The notes: generated by a model not told the origin, from the letters alone. A DNA stretch of 64,000 bases from Pithys albifrons albifrons (GCF_047495875.1 NC_092470.1:21902685-21966684); one strand, 5' to 3'. Counted from the stretch's first letter, positions 12,841 to 40,851 are shown. Numbers and translations are program-made.

Positions 12841-14326
12841 CAGGCAAACTGCTGTTGCTGTTTTTTCCTTCCATATCCAGACCTGTCTCTGAAGTGGTGC
12901 CTCCTGCTCCAGCTGTCTTGCAGCACTTGGGGCCAGCTCACTCCCTGCTCTCTGTGGCTGCAGCAGAGGTAGAGCTGGGCACCTGGACACGTTTTGCTGA
13001 GGCCTGAGCCAGCCCAGGGTGGCTTTGATACTTTGGGTGGTGGCTCAGTCCCCAGCTGCCACCAGGTCCGGAGTCACAGCCCAGGGAGCAAAGCGAGGAT
13101 GAGAAGAACAGCTTCCCAAGCTCTCCCTGGCCTGACTGAGGGCACTGCTCTGCCCACCAATGAAGCAGCTCTCCAGTTTGGTGTTACAGGTGTAATTGTG
13201 ACCTGTCAGAACTTGTGTTCCTGTTTCTTGCAACAGTGCCTGCAGCCAGGTGTGGGGCTCCTTCTAGTCTGAGGTGTAGTGAGCACTGGACATCACATAC
13301 TCCCCCAAAGAGCCTCCACACCTGCACTGGGCCACAGAGCACCGGTGGATGTGGTTTCAGCTACCTCTGTAGCTGGGGAAGAAAGTGTTTCACTGCACAG
13401 CTGCTGTAGCCAGAGAAGTGCACACTAAGCCATGTATGAGCTACTGCAACTGGAGAATTCCAGCAGCAATAAGTAACATGCCCAGCCTTTTCAGTTGTGG
13501 GGGAAGATAGAGCAAGCTCTGGCTCTTGCCATGGCAACTGCTGCCACACAGCAGTGCCCTGAGTCTGCTGAGCTCCGCTTCAACTCACATGCAGCACAAG
13601 AACCCAGTCAGGGCAACAGTCCCTCCCTGGTCAGCCCATCTCACCCCTGCCCTTAGCCGAGGAAAGTACAATACCCTGTGGCCCACACCATCCAACCACA
13701 ACACAGGGTGTATTCCACGCTCTCCTGAAGAGCAGCTCACAGCTACAAACCTGTTTCCTACCAAGAGAAGGAATGATCTTAAAATTAACTGATCTTAACT
13801 GCTCTCACCACAGCCAAGCACCTGGCTCTGAGAAACATTCTGAGCACAGGCCCTACCTGTGTTTGGGTAGAGTCTGTTGCACTCCTGCCCTACACCTGAC
13901 TGCTTCTGCACCAGCTTCAAAGCTGACTTATTCCTGCTGTTGAGCAATCACCACGCCTGCCTGGTGCCTGTGCTTGGATCAGAGCAGTGGAACAGTCACA
14001 GTGAGCACCACATCCCTCTGATCTCGCTGGGGCAGTACACAGACAGCACAGGCACTTGTGACCAGAGTCCCCAAGCCCAACACGTGGGCAGCAAATGCCA
14101 CATCTGAAACCCAGCATATTGGGACAGTTGCTGCTGCTATGTTCTGGAAGGACTGGGGTAGCTAAGAACAGGCTAAATGGCTAAGCTCCATGGTTAGAAC
14201 AGACATGTGAGAGCTCACTGCAGGGAATGACTTCCAGCAGGAAGCTGTTGTCTGTGAAGAGCAAGATCCTGGTGTTTGGTCTGATGGGTCACCCAGGACA
14301 GGGACATTTGGTCTCAAGGGGGTCAT
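12841..14326. other. Intergenic DNA between the ELL3 remnant and PDIA3
   Basis: No coding exon, RNA gene or recognisable transposon was identified. Short open frames are random. Confidence 0.4.
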
Positions 14327-14332
14327 TTTATT
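14327..14332 (-). terminator. PDIA3 poly(A) signal (AATAAA)
   Basis: A canonical AATAAA on the minus strand lies about 260 bases downstream of the PDIA3 stop codon, giving a short 3' UTR. Confidence 0.75.
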
Positions 14333-14594
14333 GTTTCACTTCTCCAAATGTACAAAAAAAATTAGAAAATGACTGTACCCCCCACCCTTCCCAAACCACA
14401 AAACAAACCAGCCTGGGGAGCCCAACAACAGTGCAGCTAAGACACGGCAGGAAATTAAACATTACTAGATATAGCAGCTGGGACCCCTCAGCCCCTCCAG
14501 CAGCCACTAGCTCTCCACAGCCCAGAACTGGCCCCAGTCTGCCCAGTGCTTCCCCGATTCACAAACAGCTCATCCTGACAAGATGGCGAGTACT

Positions 14595-21882
<7,288 letters not shown>

Positions 21883-22027
21883 GGTGGTGCGGACGGGCCG
21901 AGCTGGGCCGGGCTGGGCCGGGCTGGGCGGCAGCGGCGGGTCCGGCGGGTCCGGGAGTGTCGGCGCGGCAGCTGCAGAGGCGCCGGGGCCGCGGCCGGAA
22001 GTCCCGCCCCCGCAGCCGGATCTGCCG

Positions 22028-22062
22028 TGTGGCAGCTCCTGATTGGGTGGCGTGTGACGTCA
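22028..22062 (-). promoter_or_regulatory. PDIA3 promoter: ERSE-like element and CRE palindrome
   Basis: On the PDIA3 strand CCAAT (22046-22042), nine bases, then CCACA (22032-22028) match the ER stress response element CCAAT-N9-CCACG at all but the last base. A perfect TGACGTCA lies at 22055-22062. Both lie 150-180 bases upstream of the start codon. ER chaperone genes are induced through such elements by NF-Y with ATF6 or XBP1, so unfolded-protein-response control is likely (inference from motif and gene role). Confidence 0.65.
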
Positions 22063-22125
22063 TGGGCTGCGGGGGGGCGTGTCCGGGCGCTCCCCCTCTG
22101 CGCCGGCGCCGTCAGGGCGGGATCC

Positions 22126-23471
22126 GGGAGGGAGGGGAGGGGAGGGAGGGGAGGGGAGGAAGGGGAAGGGGAAGGGGAAGGGGAAGGGGAAGGGGGAGGG
22201 GAAGGGGGAGGGGAAGGGGAAGGGGAAGGGGAGGGGAAGGGGGAGGGGAAGGGGAAGGGGAGGGGGAAAGGGAGGGGAAGGGGAAGGGGAAGGGGAAAGG
22301 GAGGGGAAGGGGAAGGGGAAAGGGAGGGGAAGGGGAAGGGGAAGGGGAGGGGAAGGGGAAGGGGAAGGGGAAAAGGAAGGGGAAGGGGGAGGGGAAGGGG
22401 AAGGGGAAGGGGAGGGGAAGGGGAAGGGGAAGGGGAAAGGGAGGGGAAGGGGAAGGGGAAGGGGAAAGGGAGGGGAAGGGGAAGGGGAAAGGGAGGGGAA
22501 GGGGAAGGGGAAGGGGAGGGGAAGGGGAAGGGGAAGGGGAAAAGGAAGGGGAAGGGGGAGGGGAAGGGGAAGGGGAAGGGGAGGGGAAGGGGAAGGGGAA
22601 AGGGAGGGGAAGGGGAAGGGGAAGGGGAGGGGAAGGGGAAGGGGAAGGGGAAAAGGAAGGGGAAGGGGGAGGGGAAGGGGAAGGGGAAGGGGAGGGGAAG
22701 GGGAAGGGGAAGGGGAAAGGGAGGGGAAGGGGAAGGGGAAAGGGAGGGGAAGGGGAAGGGGAAGGGGAGGGGAAGGGGAAGGGGAAGGGGAAAAGGAAGG
22801 GGAAGGGGGAGGGGAAGGGGAAGGGGAAGGGGAGGGGAAGGGGAAGGGGAAGGGGAAAGGGAGGGGAAGGGGAAGGGGAAGGGGAGGGGAAGGGGAAGGG
22901 GAAGGGGAAAAGGAAGGGGAAGGGGGAGGGGAAGGGGAAGGGGAAAGGGAGGGGAAGGGGAAGGGGAAGGGGAGGGGAAGGGGAAGGGGAAGGGGAAGGG
23001 GAAGGGGAAGGGGAGGGGAGGGAGGGGAAAGGGAAGGGGAAGGGGAAGGGGAGGGGAGGGAGGGGAAAGGGAAGGGGAAGGGGAAGGGGAGGGGAAGGGG
23101 AGGGAAGGGAGGGGAAAGGGAAGGGGAAGGGGAAAGGGAAAGGGAAGGGGAAGGGGAGGGGAAGGGGGAGGGGAAAGGGAAGGGGAAGGGGAAGGGGAAG
23201 GGGAGGGGAAGGGGAAAGGGAAAGGGAAGGGGAAGGGGAGGGGAAGGGGAAGGGGAAAGGGAAGAGGAAGGGAAGGGGAAGGGAAAGGGGAAGGGGGAGG
23301 GGAAGGGGAAAGGGAAAGGGAAGGGGAAGGGGAGGGGAAGGGGAAAGGGAAGGGGAAGGGGAAGGGGAGGGGAAGGGGGAGGGGAAGGGGAAGGGGAAAG
23401 GGAAGGGGAGGGGAAGGGGAAAGGGAAGGGGAGGGGAAGGGGAAGGGGAAGGGAAGGGGAAGGGAAGGGAA
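22126..23471. repeat. 1346-base purine-only tract, (GGGGAA/GGGGA)n
   Basis: Every base on the plus strand from 22126 to 23471 is A or G. The array is built of GGGGAA hexamers mixed with GGGGA, GGGAAA and GGGAGG. A higher-order pattern is marked by AAAAGGAAGGGG at 22371, 22540, 22651, 22791 and 22908 (spacings 169, 111, 140, 117). The last third (from about 22980) is less regular. All frames are open: plus-strand frames encode only Gly, Glu, Lys and Arg, and minus-strand frames only Pro, Phe, Ser and Leu. These are not genes. It begins about 245 bases upstream of the PDIA3 ATG. Such DNA can form triplexes or G-quadruplexes (established for the sequence class, inferred here). Confidence 0.97.
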
Positions 23472-23786
23472 TGGAACCGGGGGGAGTGGAGAGAGCGGGC
23501 CGGGAGGGAAGGACACCGGCGAGAGCGGGTTGGAGGTCAGCGCTCGGTGTCCGGGGGGGTTCGCTGCTCTGGTTGACAGTGCTCGGTACCCCCGTTTTTG
23601 CCTCGCCCTCCATTTCTCCTTGGAGTCCGCACGCTCCTGCCCTGGCCACGTCCCCGGTCCCCTCTCGCTGCCCGCTGAGTTTCAGCAACCGTCCCCGGAG
23701 AGCCCAGAGCTGACGGTCGGGGCCGGCCGTCACCAGGTGCTCACACGGCTCCAGCCCGCTGGGCCGCTCCGGGCATTTTTATCACC

Positions 23787-23792
23787 TTTATT
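23787..23792 (-). terminator. Orphan AATAAA poly(A) signal
   Basis: AATAAA on the minus strand sits inside GC-rich DNA where chance occurrence is uncommon. It is about 2 kb past the CKMT1 stop, so it could be a distal CKMT1 end or the end of an unknown gene. No coding exon could be tied to it. Confidence 0.3.
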
Positions 23793-24564
23793 GAGCTGCA
23801 TCGGCCGGGCGGCCCCGGAGCTGCGAAAAGAGCTCGGGAGACGTTTCTGACTTCATCGCCGCCTTTGCGACGGGGAGCCCCAGCCCGGGGCCGCGCACCG
23901 GGAAGGGCTGTGCGGCCGCCTGCGCTCCGCCAGCCACCTCCCTCCCGTCCCCGGGGCTCGCCCGCCGCCCGTCCCGGTACCGCGCGCCCCGGGGCCGGCA
24001 GGGGGCGCTGCCCACCGGGGGGGGGGGTCACCGGCGGGGCGCGAGTGGGGCCCCTTGGGCCGGGCCGTGCTTGGAGCCCTGGGCCGTGTCCCGCTGCCCC
24101 CGCCCGCGCCGCGTTCCGCCATCAGTAGTTAATGAGCTCGGTGCCGTCTGCGACCGGCGCCGGCCTCGCGTTACAGCCCCGAGCCGAGGCCTGCGGGAAT
24201 CGGCCCCGCCGCGTCCAGCCCCGGCAGCAGGAGCGGGGTGAGTGGGCGGGAGCTGGGAAGGCATCAGGGGTGTCACAGCTCCTCGGCGGTCCGGGGGCGA
24301 GGGGCGTCAGGGCGGCTGGGAGCCGCGGCGGGGGCCGGAGCCGGGACCTGCCGGCGCGAACCCTGCGGGACCTCGTCCAGCTCTCTCGCTTCTGCGGCCT
24401 GCGGGACGCAGGAATGGCCGGTTCCCTTCCCAGCCTGGGGATGCTGCTTCTACTAATAGTGCTGCGGGACACCAGTCCCGGTGACTGAGCACGGCCCTCC
24501 GGTCCCGCACACACCGCAGTCTCTTCCGCGCTCTCGGCTCCTGCGCGGGCGCGGAGAACGGCGC

Positions 24565-24675
24565 TCGGGGCAGAAACCCGGCTCCCGGGGCAGAAACCCG
24601 GCTCCCGGGGCAGAAACGCGGCTCCCGGGGCAGAAACGCGGCTCCCGGGGCAGAAACGCGGCTCCCGGGGCAGAT
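24565..24675. repeat. 20-bp tandem repeat, about 6 copies
   Basis: The unit GGGGCAGAAACCCGGCTCCC has GGGG starts at 24567, 24587, 24607, 24627, 24647 and 24667. CCCG changes to CGCG in the later copies, and a degenerate seventh copy follows. The period is exactly 20 bases. Confidence 0.92.
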
Positions 24676-25680
24676 TCCGTTCCTGGGGCAGCAACACGTA
24701 CCCACGGGAGCTGCGGGGCACCCCACAGGAGCGGACTCGGAATAGCCCGGTGCTGCGCCCGACAGCCCGTGCCTGTCCCTGCCTCCCGGGCCGCGCCGCG
24801 CCCGGGTTGTCCCGCGGGCCGGAGCCCGACGGCGCGGGGCAGAGCCCGCAGGCAGAGCCCGCCTGAGGAGCTGGCGCCTGCGGGGGGTAGCGAAGAGCCC
24901 CGACTTCACCCCGAAGGGCACCCGGGACGCAGCGGAATGGGTTTTCTGCCCCTCACCCAGCCCGGGGCCAGCGGACGAGCGGCGGGGACAGGTGCGGCTC
25001 TGCCCCCGTTCCTCGGCCTCCGCCGAGGGCGGCCGCCACCCGCGCCCTGGCTGAGCTGGAAGCTTCCAGGCGGGCGGGCCGGGGCGCAGGAGCGGGACAC
25101 GGGCCCCGGGCCCCGGGCCCGACCCGTGCGGACCCCCTCGAAGTGCCGTTGCGGGGCTGCGGGCAGCGACAGGGACGAGCGCTGCACGGCCGGGCCGCGT
25201 TCCCGGTGCCGCCCGAGGGCCATGTTCGCCCGCAGGGCCGCTATCGCAGCCGCTGCTCTGCGCAGTTCACCAGAAGCCCGGCCCTGGTGCCGCTCGGGCG
25301 CGGACTCCGCCTTGGAGCTGCCGCAGCGGGGCGGACTCTCCCGGTGGTGGATTGGGACCGGCCGTGACCGGTGCCCCGACGGGACGGGACAGGCAGTGAG
25401 CTATGCTGGATGCCCCGTCATAGGCGGCACGTCCCGGTCCGCAGACACCGGCGCCTCCGAGCCCCGTGGCCCAGCTGTGCCGACATGCGTGCCACCTTCC
25501 CCGCAGCGTGCAGTGCAGCCCAGCTGGCTGCCATGGCCCGCAGCAGCTGGACAGCTGCCTGGGGCTGCTCAGCCAGCACCCAGCACCACGGCCTCTGCAG
25601 GGGGACAGGGTGCTGGGAGGTCAGCGGGGTGCTGGGTGGTGGGTAAAGAGGAGCCTGAGCCATGGCTACAGCAGCACATG

Positions 25681-25686
25681 TTTATG
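25681..25686 (-). terminator. Candidate CKMT1 poly(A) signal (CATAAA)
   Basis: CATAAA on the minus strand lies about 115 bases after the CKMT1 stop. It is a weak but known variant, and no AATAAA lies closer than 23792. Confidence 0.4.
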
Positions 25687-25800
25687 GGGTCTGACCTGGT
25701 GTGTTGTGGGTAACAGGATGCAGCGACATGCTGGGCACAGAGATCGCACAAGCTACGGGGGGACCTGGGTCCCACAGGGCTGGCGCTGCCATGGTCCCAC

Positions 25801-34615
<8,815 letters not shown>

Positions 34616-35465
34616 GGCGGAGCGGCAGAGCGAGCGCGCCGGGGCGGGCGGCGGACGTGAGGGGAATAGGAACGGGAATGGGAATGGGAACGGGAGCGGC
34701 GGTGGGACGCGCGAGGGGCGGGGAGCCGGCGGGGCACGGGGGGGCCGGGCGGCACCGCCACCTGCTCAGCCGCCCCGCCCCGCCCCTCCCCACCGAGGCC
34801 GGCGGCGCTTTCAGCACCGCGCGCCGGACAGCGCCGGAGGGACGGCTGCGGCGGACCGGGCCGGCTCCGCACCGCGGGACCCGCACTCCGGACCTCTGCG
34901 CCGCGCTCCTTGGCGGGCGGTGGCGGCCGGCTCAAAGTTCGTGCACCTGAAGCCGAGAGCGGCGGACGCGGCTTCTCTACGGGATGCGGCCAGTGATGGG
35001 TCGCGGGGCCGGGGATCAGTTCTCGGCGGTCACCGGCCCTCCCGCAGTGCTCCGTGCCCGCCGCACCGGCGGGGCAGGGAGCGTTCGCCGCCGTAGACCC
35101 CACGAGACGAGAGGGGCTGTGCACGGCACACGGGAAGCGGCTCACGGGAAGCTCCGGCACACGGGAAGCGGCTGCCCGGTACAGCCGCGCGCCCAGCCCG
35201 GTATAGCCGGTGCGGCCGCGTGTTCCCCCGGTGCGGCCACGCGGATGCCGTTACAGCGCGGACCCGGCGCGGGGCCCGCACCCACGTGCGCGGGGCGCGC
35301 CAGCACCACAGCAGTTCCCGCCGCCGCCGCCAGGGGCCGCCACGCTGCGCCCGCCGCCTTCGGCCGGCCCGCCCCCTCCGCGCCGATTGGCCGCCTGCGG
35401 CCGTCAGCGGGCACTGATTGGCCGGCGGCGGCGTCCGCAGCGCAGGGTGCGCTCGGAGGCCGCAG
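34616..35465. promoter_or_regulatory. CpG-rich divergent promoter of CKMT1 and PPIP5K1
   Basis: The two genes start about 0.8 kb apart and point away from each other. CpG density is high. ATTGG (inverted CCAAT) occurs at 35386-35390 and 35417-35421, just upstream of the putative PPIP5K1 first exon. Where the CKMT1 transcript begins is not clear. Confidence 0.5.
35430..35465 (+). other. PPIP5K1: Putative PPIP5K1 non-coding exon 1
   Basis: Sequence ending GGCCGCAG is followed by a strong donor GTGAGC at 35466, just after two CCAAT boxes. It is the best candidate for the 5' untranslated exon spliced to the coding exon at 40852. The transcription start is a guess. Confidence 0.4.
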
Positions 35466-35880
35466 GTGAGCGGAGGGAAATGGCGGCGCCCGGCGGGGCG
35501 CCCTCTGCTGCTGGCGACGGGGGCCGGGGTGGCCCCGGGACGGCCGGGGGGCCGGGGGCAGGCGGGGCCGGGGCCGCGGCCGGGGTCAGCAAGAGAAGGC
35601 AAGCGAATCGAAGGAGGGGTGGGGTGGAGCGGTCGGCGATGCCGCTGCTGGGCCTGGTTTGTCGGCGGCTGTCGCGGAGCGCCCGGCGGGCGGCAGCGGA
35701 GGCCCCTCCTCGAGCTCGGCCCCGCGCCTGCCGGCCCCGCGGCCTGCTGCCGCCACTCGCCCGTGTCTGCGGGGCCCGGCCCAGCGGCCCCCCGCGCACC
35801 GGGAGCTCCGCCCGGCACAGGCGCAGCGGTGGGCGGGATTGGGCCCGGCCGCTCCGGGCGGGCGAGCTCGGTCTCTGAGT

Positions 35881-35960
35881 GCCGGTGCGGTGCCGGTACC
35901 GGTGATAATACCGTGCCCGTGCCACCGCGGTGCCGGTACTAGTGCCAGTGGGGTGCCGGT
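35881..35960. repeat. GGTGCC/GGTACC-rich imperfect repeat
   Basis: Scattered GTGCCG, GGTACCGG and GTGCC words form an imperfect hexamer cluster in PPIP5K1 intron 1. It is related in motif to the 34378 microsatellite. Confidence 0.5.
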
Positions 35961-37027
35961 GCCTGCCTGCCCTCCAGGCCGTGGCTGCTTGCGGCTGTGC
36001 CGCTCTCCCGGGCCGGCCCCGGTCCCGGTGCCACCCGTGCCAGGCGGGCCGGGGTCTGCGCAGCCCCGGCGGGATGGAGCGGCAGTAAACACTCACGGAC
36101 AGGGATCATTTTGGGAGAATTCCGGTGCTGAGGAGTTTCACGCTTTACAAACTCAAGAATCTTATTAAATATCTCGTTATGAGCAGTCTAAGCCACGGAC
36201 GGGTCTCGCCGCTGTGCACAGGGCACAGCCCTGCTGGGGATGCGGCGGGAACCCGGAGGCTGCGCGGGGTGTGCGGGGGAGCTGGACGGGAGCCGTGCGA
36301 TGCTCGCCCTGCTCCGCGCTCTGGGTCTGCAGCGTTTTGTATGTTTGCCCTCGCTGAACGCGCTGCTTGAATAGGCTGAACTTGACTTCAGCTTCCTGGC
36401 TGTGAGCACCTTGAGGTTCTGTGTAACCAGCACAGAGGGGTTTCTGTGATACATCACATCCAAATAGCTTTATTTATTAGCCCCAGTATAGGTGTTTTTT
36501 CTCTTCTGAAGCAATTAAGTGTCCATTATAAGAGCACAGCTTTCACCTTGTGTAAGCATGGAATTAACCTTAATGCAAACAGCCCTTGTGGCAATGGGAG
36601 TAACTCTTTGGGCAGAGGTGTGTCACTGGGCATGTGTGCAGAGGTACTTCACTGCTCAGGGCCTGAGTTTTCAGGGTTAGGTTTTTTGGGTTGGTTGGTT
36701 GTAGGGCCCACAGTAGTTTCAGGTAGTTCTACAAGACATTGCCGGCATTAGTATTTTAAAATGCAAGCTGTGTGTGTTCTGGAAGGTCATGATCCTGCAG
36801 GTGCTTGACATGACTTGGCCGGGCTGTGGGTCTCTGAGCTGGATCATCCTTGCAGCTGTTGGCATGCTGGGGTACCCTGAATTCCTCAGGCCTCCTGCTG
36901 AGTGTCCCCTGATGTCCCCAGGCCTGAGCTCCACTCCAGAGCTGCCTCTTCCGCTGCCACCAGGGATGTGATCAGCAGTGTACCCATCCGTCAGCCTGGC
37001 ACTGCAGAGATTGCACCTGCCTCTGCA

Positions 37028-37050
37028 CCTTTTGTTTAAAAAACAAAAGG
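37028..37050. repeat. Perfect inverted repeat, 10-bp arms, AAA loop
   Basis: CCTTTTGTTT, AAA, AAACAAAAGG in PPIP5K1 intron 1. No flanking duplication was noticed. Confidence 0.75.
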
Positions 37051-39664
37051 AAAAACCCAACCGTCAAACCCACCCTTTGGGTGGTTAATGCCACGCTGCG
37101 TACAAAGTCAGTACAAGACTTGATCATACCTTCTCTCTTAAATGTCTGGTGCCTCAGAAGCAGGGCACAAAGAGTCTCTTTGTTCTGTGAACACTCTTAT
37201 CGGAACAGCACCAGAATAATCTGCTGGGGAACTGGTAAACAGTGTGCTATCTCATTCCTTATCACTAATGCAGGGCAGTCTAGGGAGCTGAATCTATCTC
37301 AGGGCGCTCAGAGGCAAGGTGTGCAGTTCTGCTTCGGGTTGTGTGTCAGCAGGTTCTTAGTTCCGTTGGGTGGTTACAGTAACCTTTGGTATGATTGTGC
37401 AGCATATCACAGCTACCCTTCTTGGAAGTGTAGCAGGAAACTCTTTAACTGTGGAAGCTGGCGTGTACCTCCTCCTATATCTGTGGCAGAACTACCAAGC
37501 CTGAATATTCTGACTCAAAGCCAGAATCACCTTTACCTTTTGTGTGCATATGCCAGAGCCATGCTAATGCATTTGTCTCCCTTGGACAACACAACCAGCA
37601 CCATTAACTAAACACTGAATTTTCTTGCTATGAGAAGTGAGAGGTGAGGTCCTTAGCACTCTCAGCAACTGGAAACTGAACTGAGTGTGTGGCCTCCAGG
37701 AGCAGTTACCTCAACGAGCAGCAGGGATGGTGCAGAACCATCAGCAGCGTGCAGTCAGTGGTTCTTGTAGCTCTGGGTGTGACGAGCTGTGGGCTGGGTG
37801 CCCTTCAGTACCCTGTAAGTGTTCTGTAAGGGCAATTGCCACCCTCCTGTCACATGAACTGTGTGACAGCTCAGCACTAGAGCTGGCTCAGGTGCTGTGG
37901 GGAAACCTTACTGACCTTTAACACCAGAATAGAGCTCCACTTGTCTGTGTCCGTTTAAGAGCAGCAGCGTGAATTTTGGATGCCTTAGTTATGCCTGAAG
38001 CTAGAAGTTCAGTTTCATCAAGAGTGTAGTCACTTGGTATAAATCTAGTCAGGTAAGGGATCTACTTTCAAGAACTTTTGGTTAACCCTCTCTCTCTCTC
38101 CCCACCCCTGAGATTGTGAGGCTTTCCCTGTTAATGCCATGCACATCAGTGACTCTCAGTTTCAGTGAGACTCAGTTTTTACGTCACTTGAGTGTGGTGT
38201 GTCATGGCTTTGAGGCACAGCTGTAGAGCACGGAAGGGGTTTTTTTCTGGGATAGGAGCAGGAATGTAGAGAAGTCATTGCTTTCTTAGTTCTTAGGGCA
38301 AAGGCTTCCCTGCTGCTTGATTTTTCCAGGAGGGAGGGGAGAGTAAGGGATTGGAGAAGATAACCCGCCTCCTCCTCTTGCGTTGTTTGCTTCACTTCCT
38401 TAAATCATCAGCCATCAAGCTTACAGTGTACTTGCTAAGGGCTCGTTCTACACTGGCATGCTGAGGCAGCAGGGCTCAGGGATGAAAATGGTTCCTGGCA
38501 TGTTGGGAATCCTATTGTTCTCCTGTGGAAATAGTAGGGCTATATGGAGGACACAGTAAATATTGCTATAGCCTAGTCTGCCAGCACTGTTGCTCTCATG
38601 GGCAGTGGGCAGTGATGGTGAGTTACAGCTCTAACTCTTGCTGATCGGGGCACTTCTGAGCCAGGTGTGTACTGTGCCTCAAGGCTCTGTGTGGGAGAAG
38701 CAGCACTGGACCCAGTGCATGGGCATGAGCCAGTCATGAGCTGGCAGTTCGGTGAAGGAGGTCATCCTTGGTGTGGTGGGTACAAACTCCAGGCTTGTTG
38801 CGTCCTCTCTCTTTCCTGTTGGGTTGGTGTCAGTTTCCCCAGTAGATCCAATGTGGCAGCTGATGGGCTTGTGTCCAATCAGTGCTTGGTGGCGCGACTG
38901 TGGGTCCTTGTCCAATGTGCTTCTGCTCCAGTGGTTTCTCTGAACACTTACCTGTTATATCTCCTGCCCTTTCTGGGAGCATGCTGCTTTTCTGTCTAGA
39001 GGCCCCTGACTTCCAAGGGGATTTCACAGGCAGATGGATTGTTCTGTGTGTTTGTTTCTTTTGCACATTTCCAGCCTGCTCAAATGGATTAAGACAATCT
39101 TCTGCTATTGGTCCTGGTGAGGGAATTCTCACCTGCCCTGGTGCTGTTCTGGCAGTGGGCTGGTGGCCTTGGGGGGTGCCTCCTGTTGCTGCCAGAGGAC
39201 TGGGAACTGACAGGTGTATGTGGCAATGCAGTCTCCTGAAGTGTCCTGGCTGTAAGGGAAGGCATGTCAAAAGAGGAAAAAATACAGTAACTCTTAGTCT
39301 GGGGAATGCTGGAAATCATGTGAGAACATGAGAAGCAGCCACAGAGAGTGTCTCATGTCCATTTTTAGGAACTACTTAATAGCATGAGGTTTTCACAATG
39401 TCCTCTCCTCAAGATTGCTCTTATGCAGGAGGAATGCTTTGGGCCACTTTATAGTTGGGAAAAACACAGGGAAAGGCATCTGCTTGACACTTGTGTGGGT
39501 GCAGCTTTGGTCAGAGGTGAACACTTGTGTCCTTGGCATGTACAGGTCAGGGGAACTCTGTCCCTTCTGGGGTAGACAGTGCTGCTACTGTAGGTGACAG
39601 TGCAGGACGTGCTCCTTTCTTGGCATTTCTAACTCATAGCATGTATTCACCAGCCAGGTGATCA

Positions 39665-40205
39665 TCCTGCTCTGCTCTGCACTGGTGCGGAGCATTTTCA
39701 GTTCTGGGGGCAGCTTTGGGCACCACAATATAAAAAAACATTAAGCTACTGGAGACCATCCAAGGAGGACCACAAGGATGGGGGAAGGGTCTGGAGGGGA
39801 AGCCTTATGAGGAGCTGCTGAGGGCACTTGGTTTGTTCAGCGTGGAGGAGACTGAGGTCAGACCTCTGTGGGATCTTCAGCACCCTCCTGAGGGGCAGCA
39901 GAGGTGCAGGTACTGATCTCTTCACTCTTGTGAAGACTCAATGACAGGACTCAAGGGAGTGTCTGGAGCTGTGTCAGGGGAGGTTTATGTTGGATATCAG
40001 GAAAAGGTTTTAAACCCAGAGGGTTGTCATGCACTGGAACAGGCTCCCCAGTTCAGTGGTCATGGCCGCAAGGCTGCCAGAGCTCAAGGAGGGTTTGGAA
40101 AATGCTCTTGGCACATGGTAGAATTGTTGGGGTGACCTGCGCAGGGCCAGGAGTTAGATTTGATGATCCTGATGGGTCCCTTCCAACTCAGCATATTCTG
40201 TGATT
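39665..40205 (+). mobile_element. CR1 LINE 3' fragment
   Basis: In order it shows TCTGCACTGGTGCGG, GGGCACCACAATATAA, GGTCTGGAGGGGAAGCC, TATGAGGAGCTGCTGAGG, AGGGGAGGTTTATGTTGGAT, CACTGGAACAGGCTCCCCAG and GATGGGTCCCTTCCAACTCA. This is the classic avian CR1 3' region ending in TTCTGTGATTT. It is 5'-truncated, non-coding and diverged, and inserted in the PPIP5K1 intron ahead of the first coding exon. Confidence 0.9.
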
Positions 40206-40851
40206 TGGCCATGTAATAAATCAGAGCCAGCTTGCAAACCCAGATGGCCTGATTTGCAATCCAAACTGTTGCTGATGCTTCCTCTGTGTCCAACAGAGTT
40301 GCCTCTTCCTTTTCCCTCCTCCCTGCAAACTCCTGCACCTCTCAAACTGGTCTCTCTGTTACTTTAGGTCTTCTTGATCTGAAAGCATGAACATTGGCGA
40401 TTGGAAAGTCACTGTCACTGTCCTGAGCTTTATCCTGACTTCTGGAGTCCCAGTTGATATCTTCGGGCATATGAGTCTGCAAGAGTGTCCCCTGTTCCTG
40501 TCCATGATTTAGGCAGTGGCTGGAGCATGCATCACTGTAAGGGTTACCTGATTTCAGTGCTGGTGGTGACACTGTCCCAGTGCAAGGGGGTTAATTGCAA
40601 AATGGAGCTGCCTATCTAAAATAATACGGAATCCTGTGTTCCATCCCACCCTGAGGGTGTCCTCCTGCTCCCTCCTTTTGTGCTGGACAGCACCGTCCCT
40701 GGGCTCCCTCATGCCAGATCAGTCCCTGCCCTCCCCACCATCACCTGAATCCATTGCACAGCCAGTCCCTGTATCACCCTGTGTCTGACTTCTTTCTCTC
40801 TCTTTTGCATGCTGTGATTCCAGAGCGGGATGGTCGGCCACCAGAGCTGCA

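Larger units (their letters stand above)
23472..25680. other. GC-rich intergenic region between PDIA3 and CKMT1, no recognised gene
   Basis: A CpG-island-like stretch with many long frames but no recognisable domain or splice chain. A canonical AATAAA on the minus strand at 23787-23792 lies in a GCAGCTCAATAAAGG context, which could end an unrecognised minus-strand transcript. A 20-base tandem repeat lies at 24565-24675. Confidence 0.4.

Noticed and set aside
24481..25713. Plus-strand frame of 410 aa
   Set aside because: It passes through the 20-bp repeat, shows no domain, and has no conserved motif or splice signal. It reflects low stop density in GC-rich DNA.
36125..39340. Open frames of 60-180 aa in PPIP5K1 intron 1
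   Set aside because: No family similarity and no consistent splice signals. They are ordinary intronic frames.
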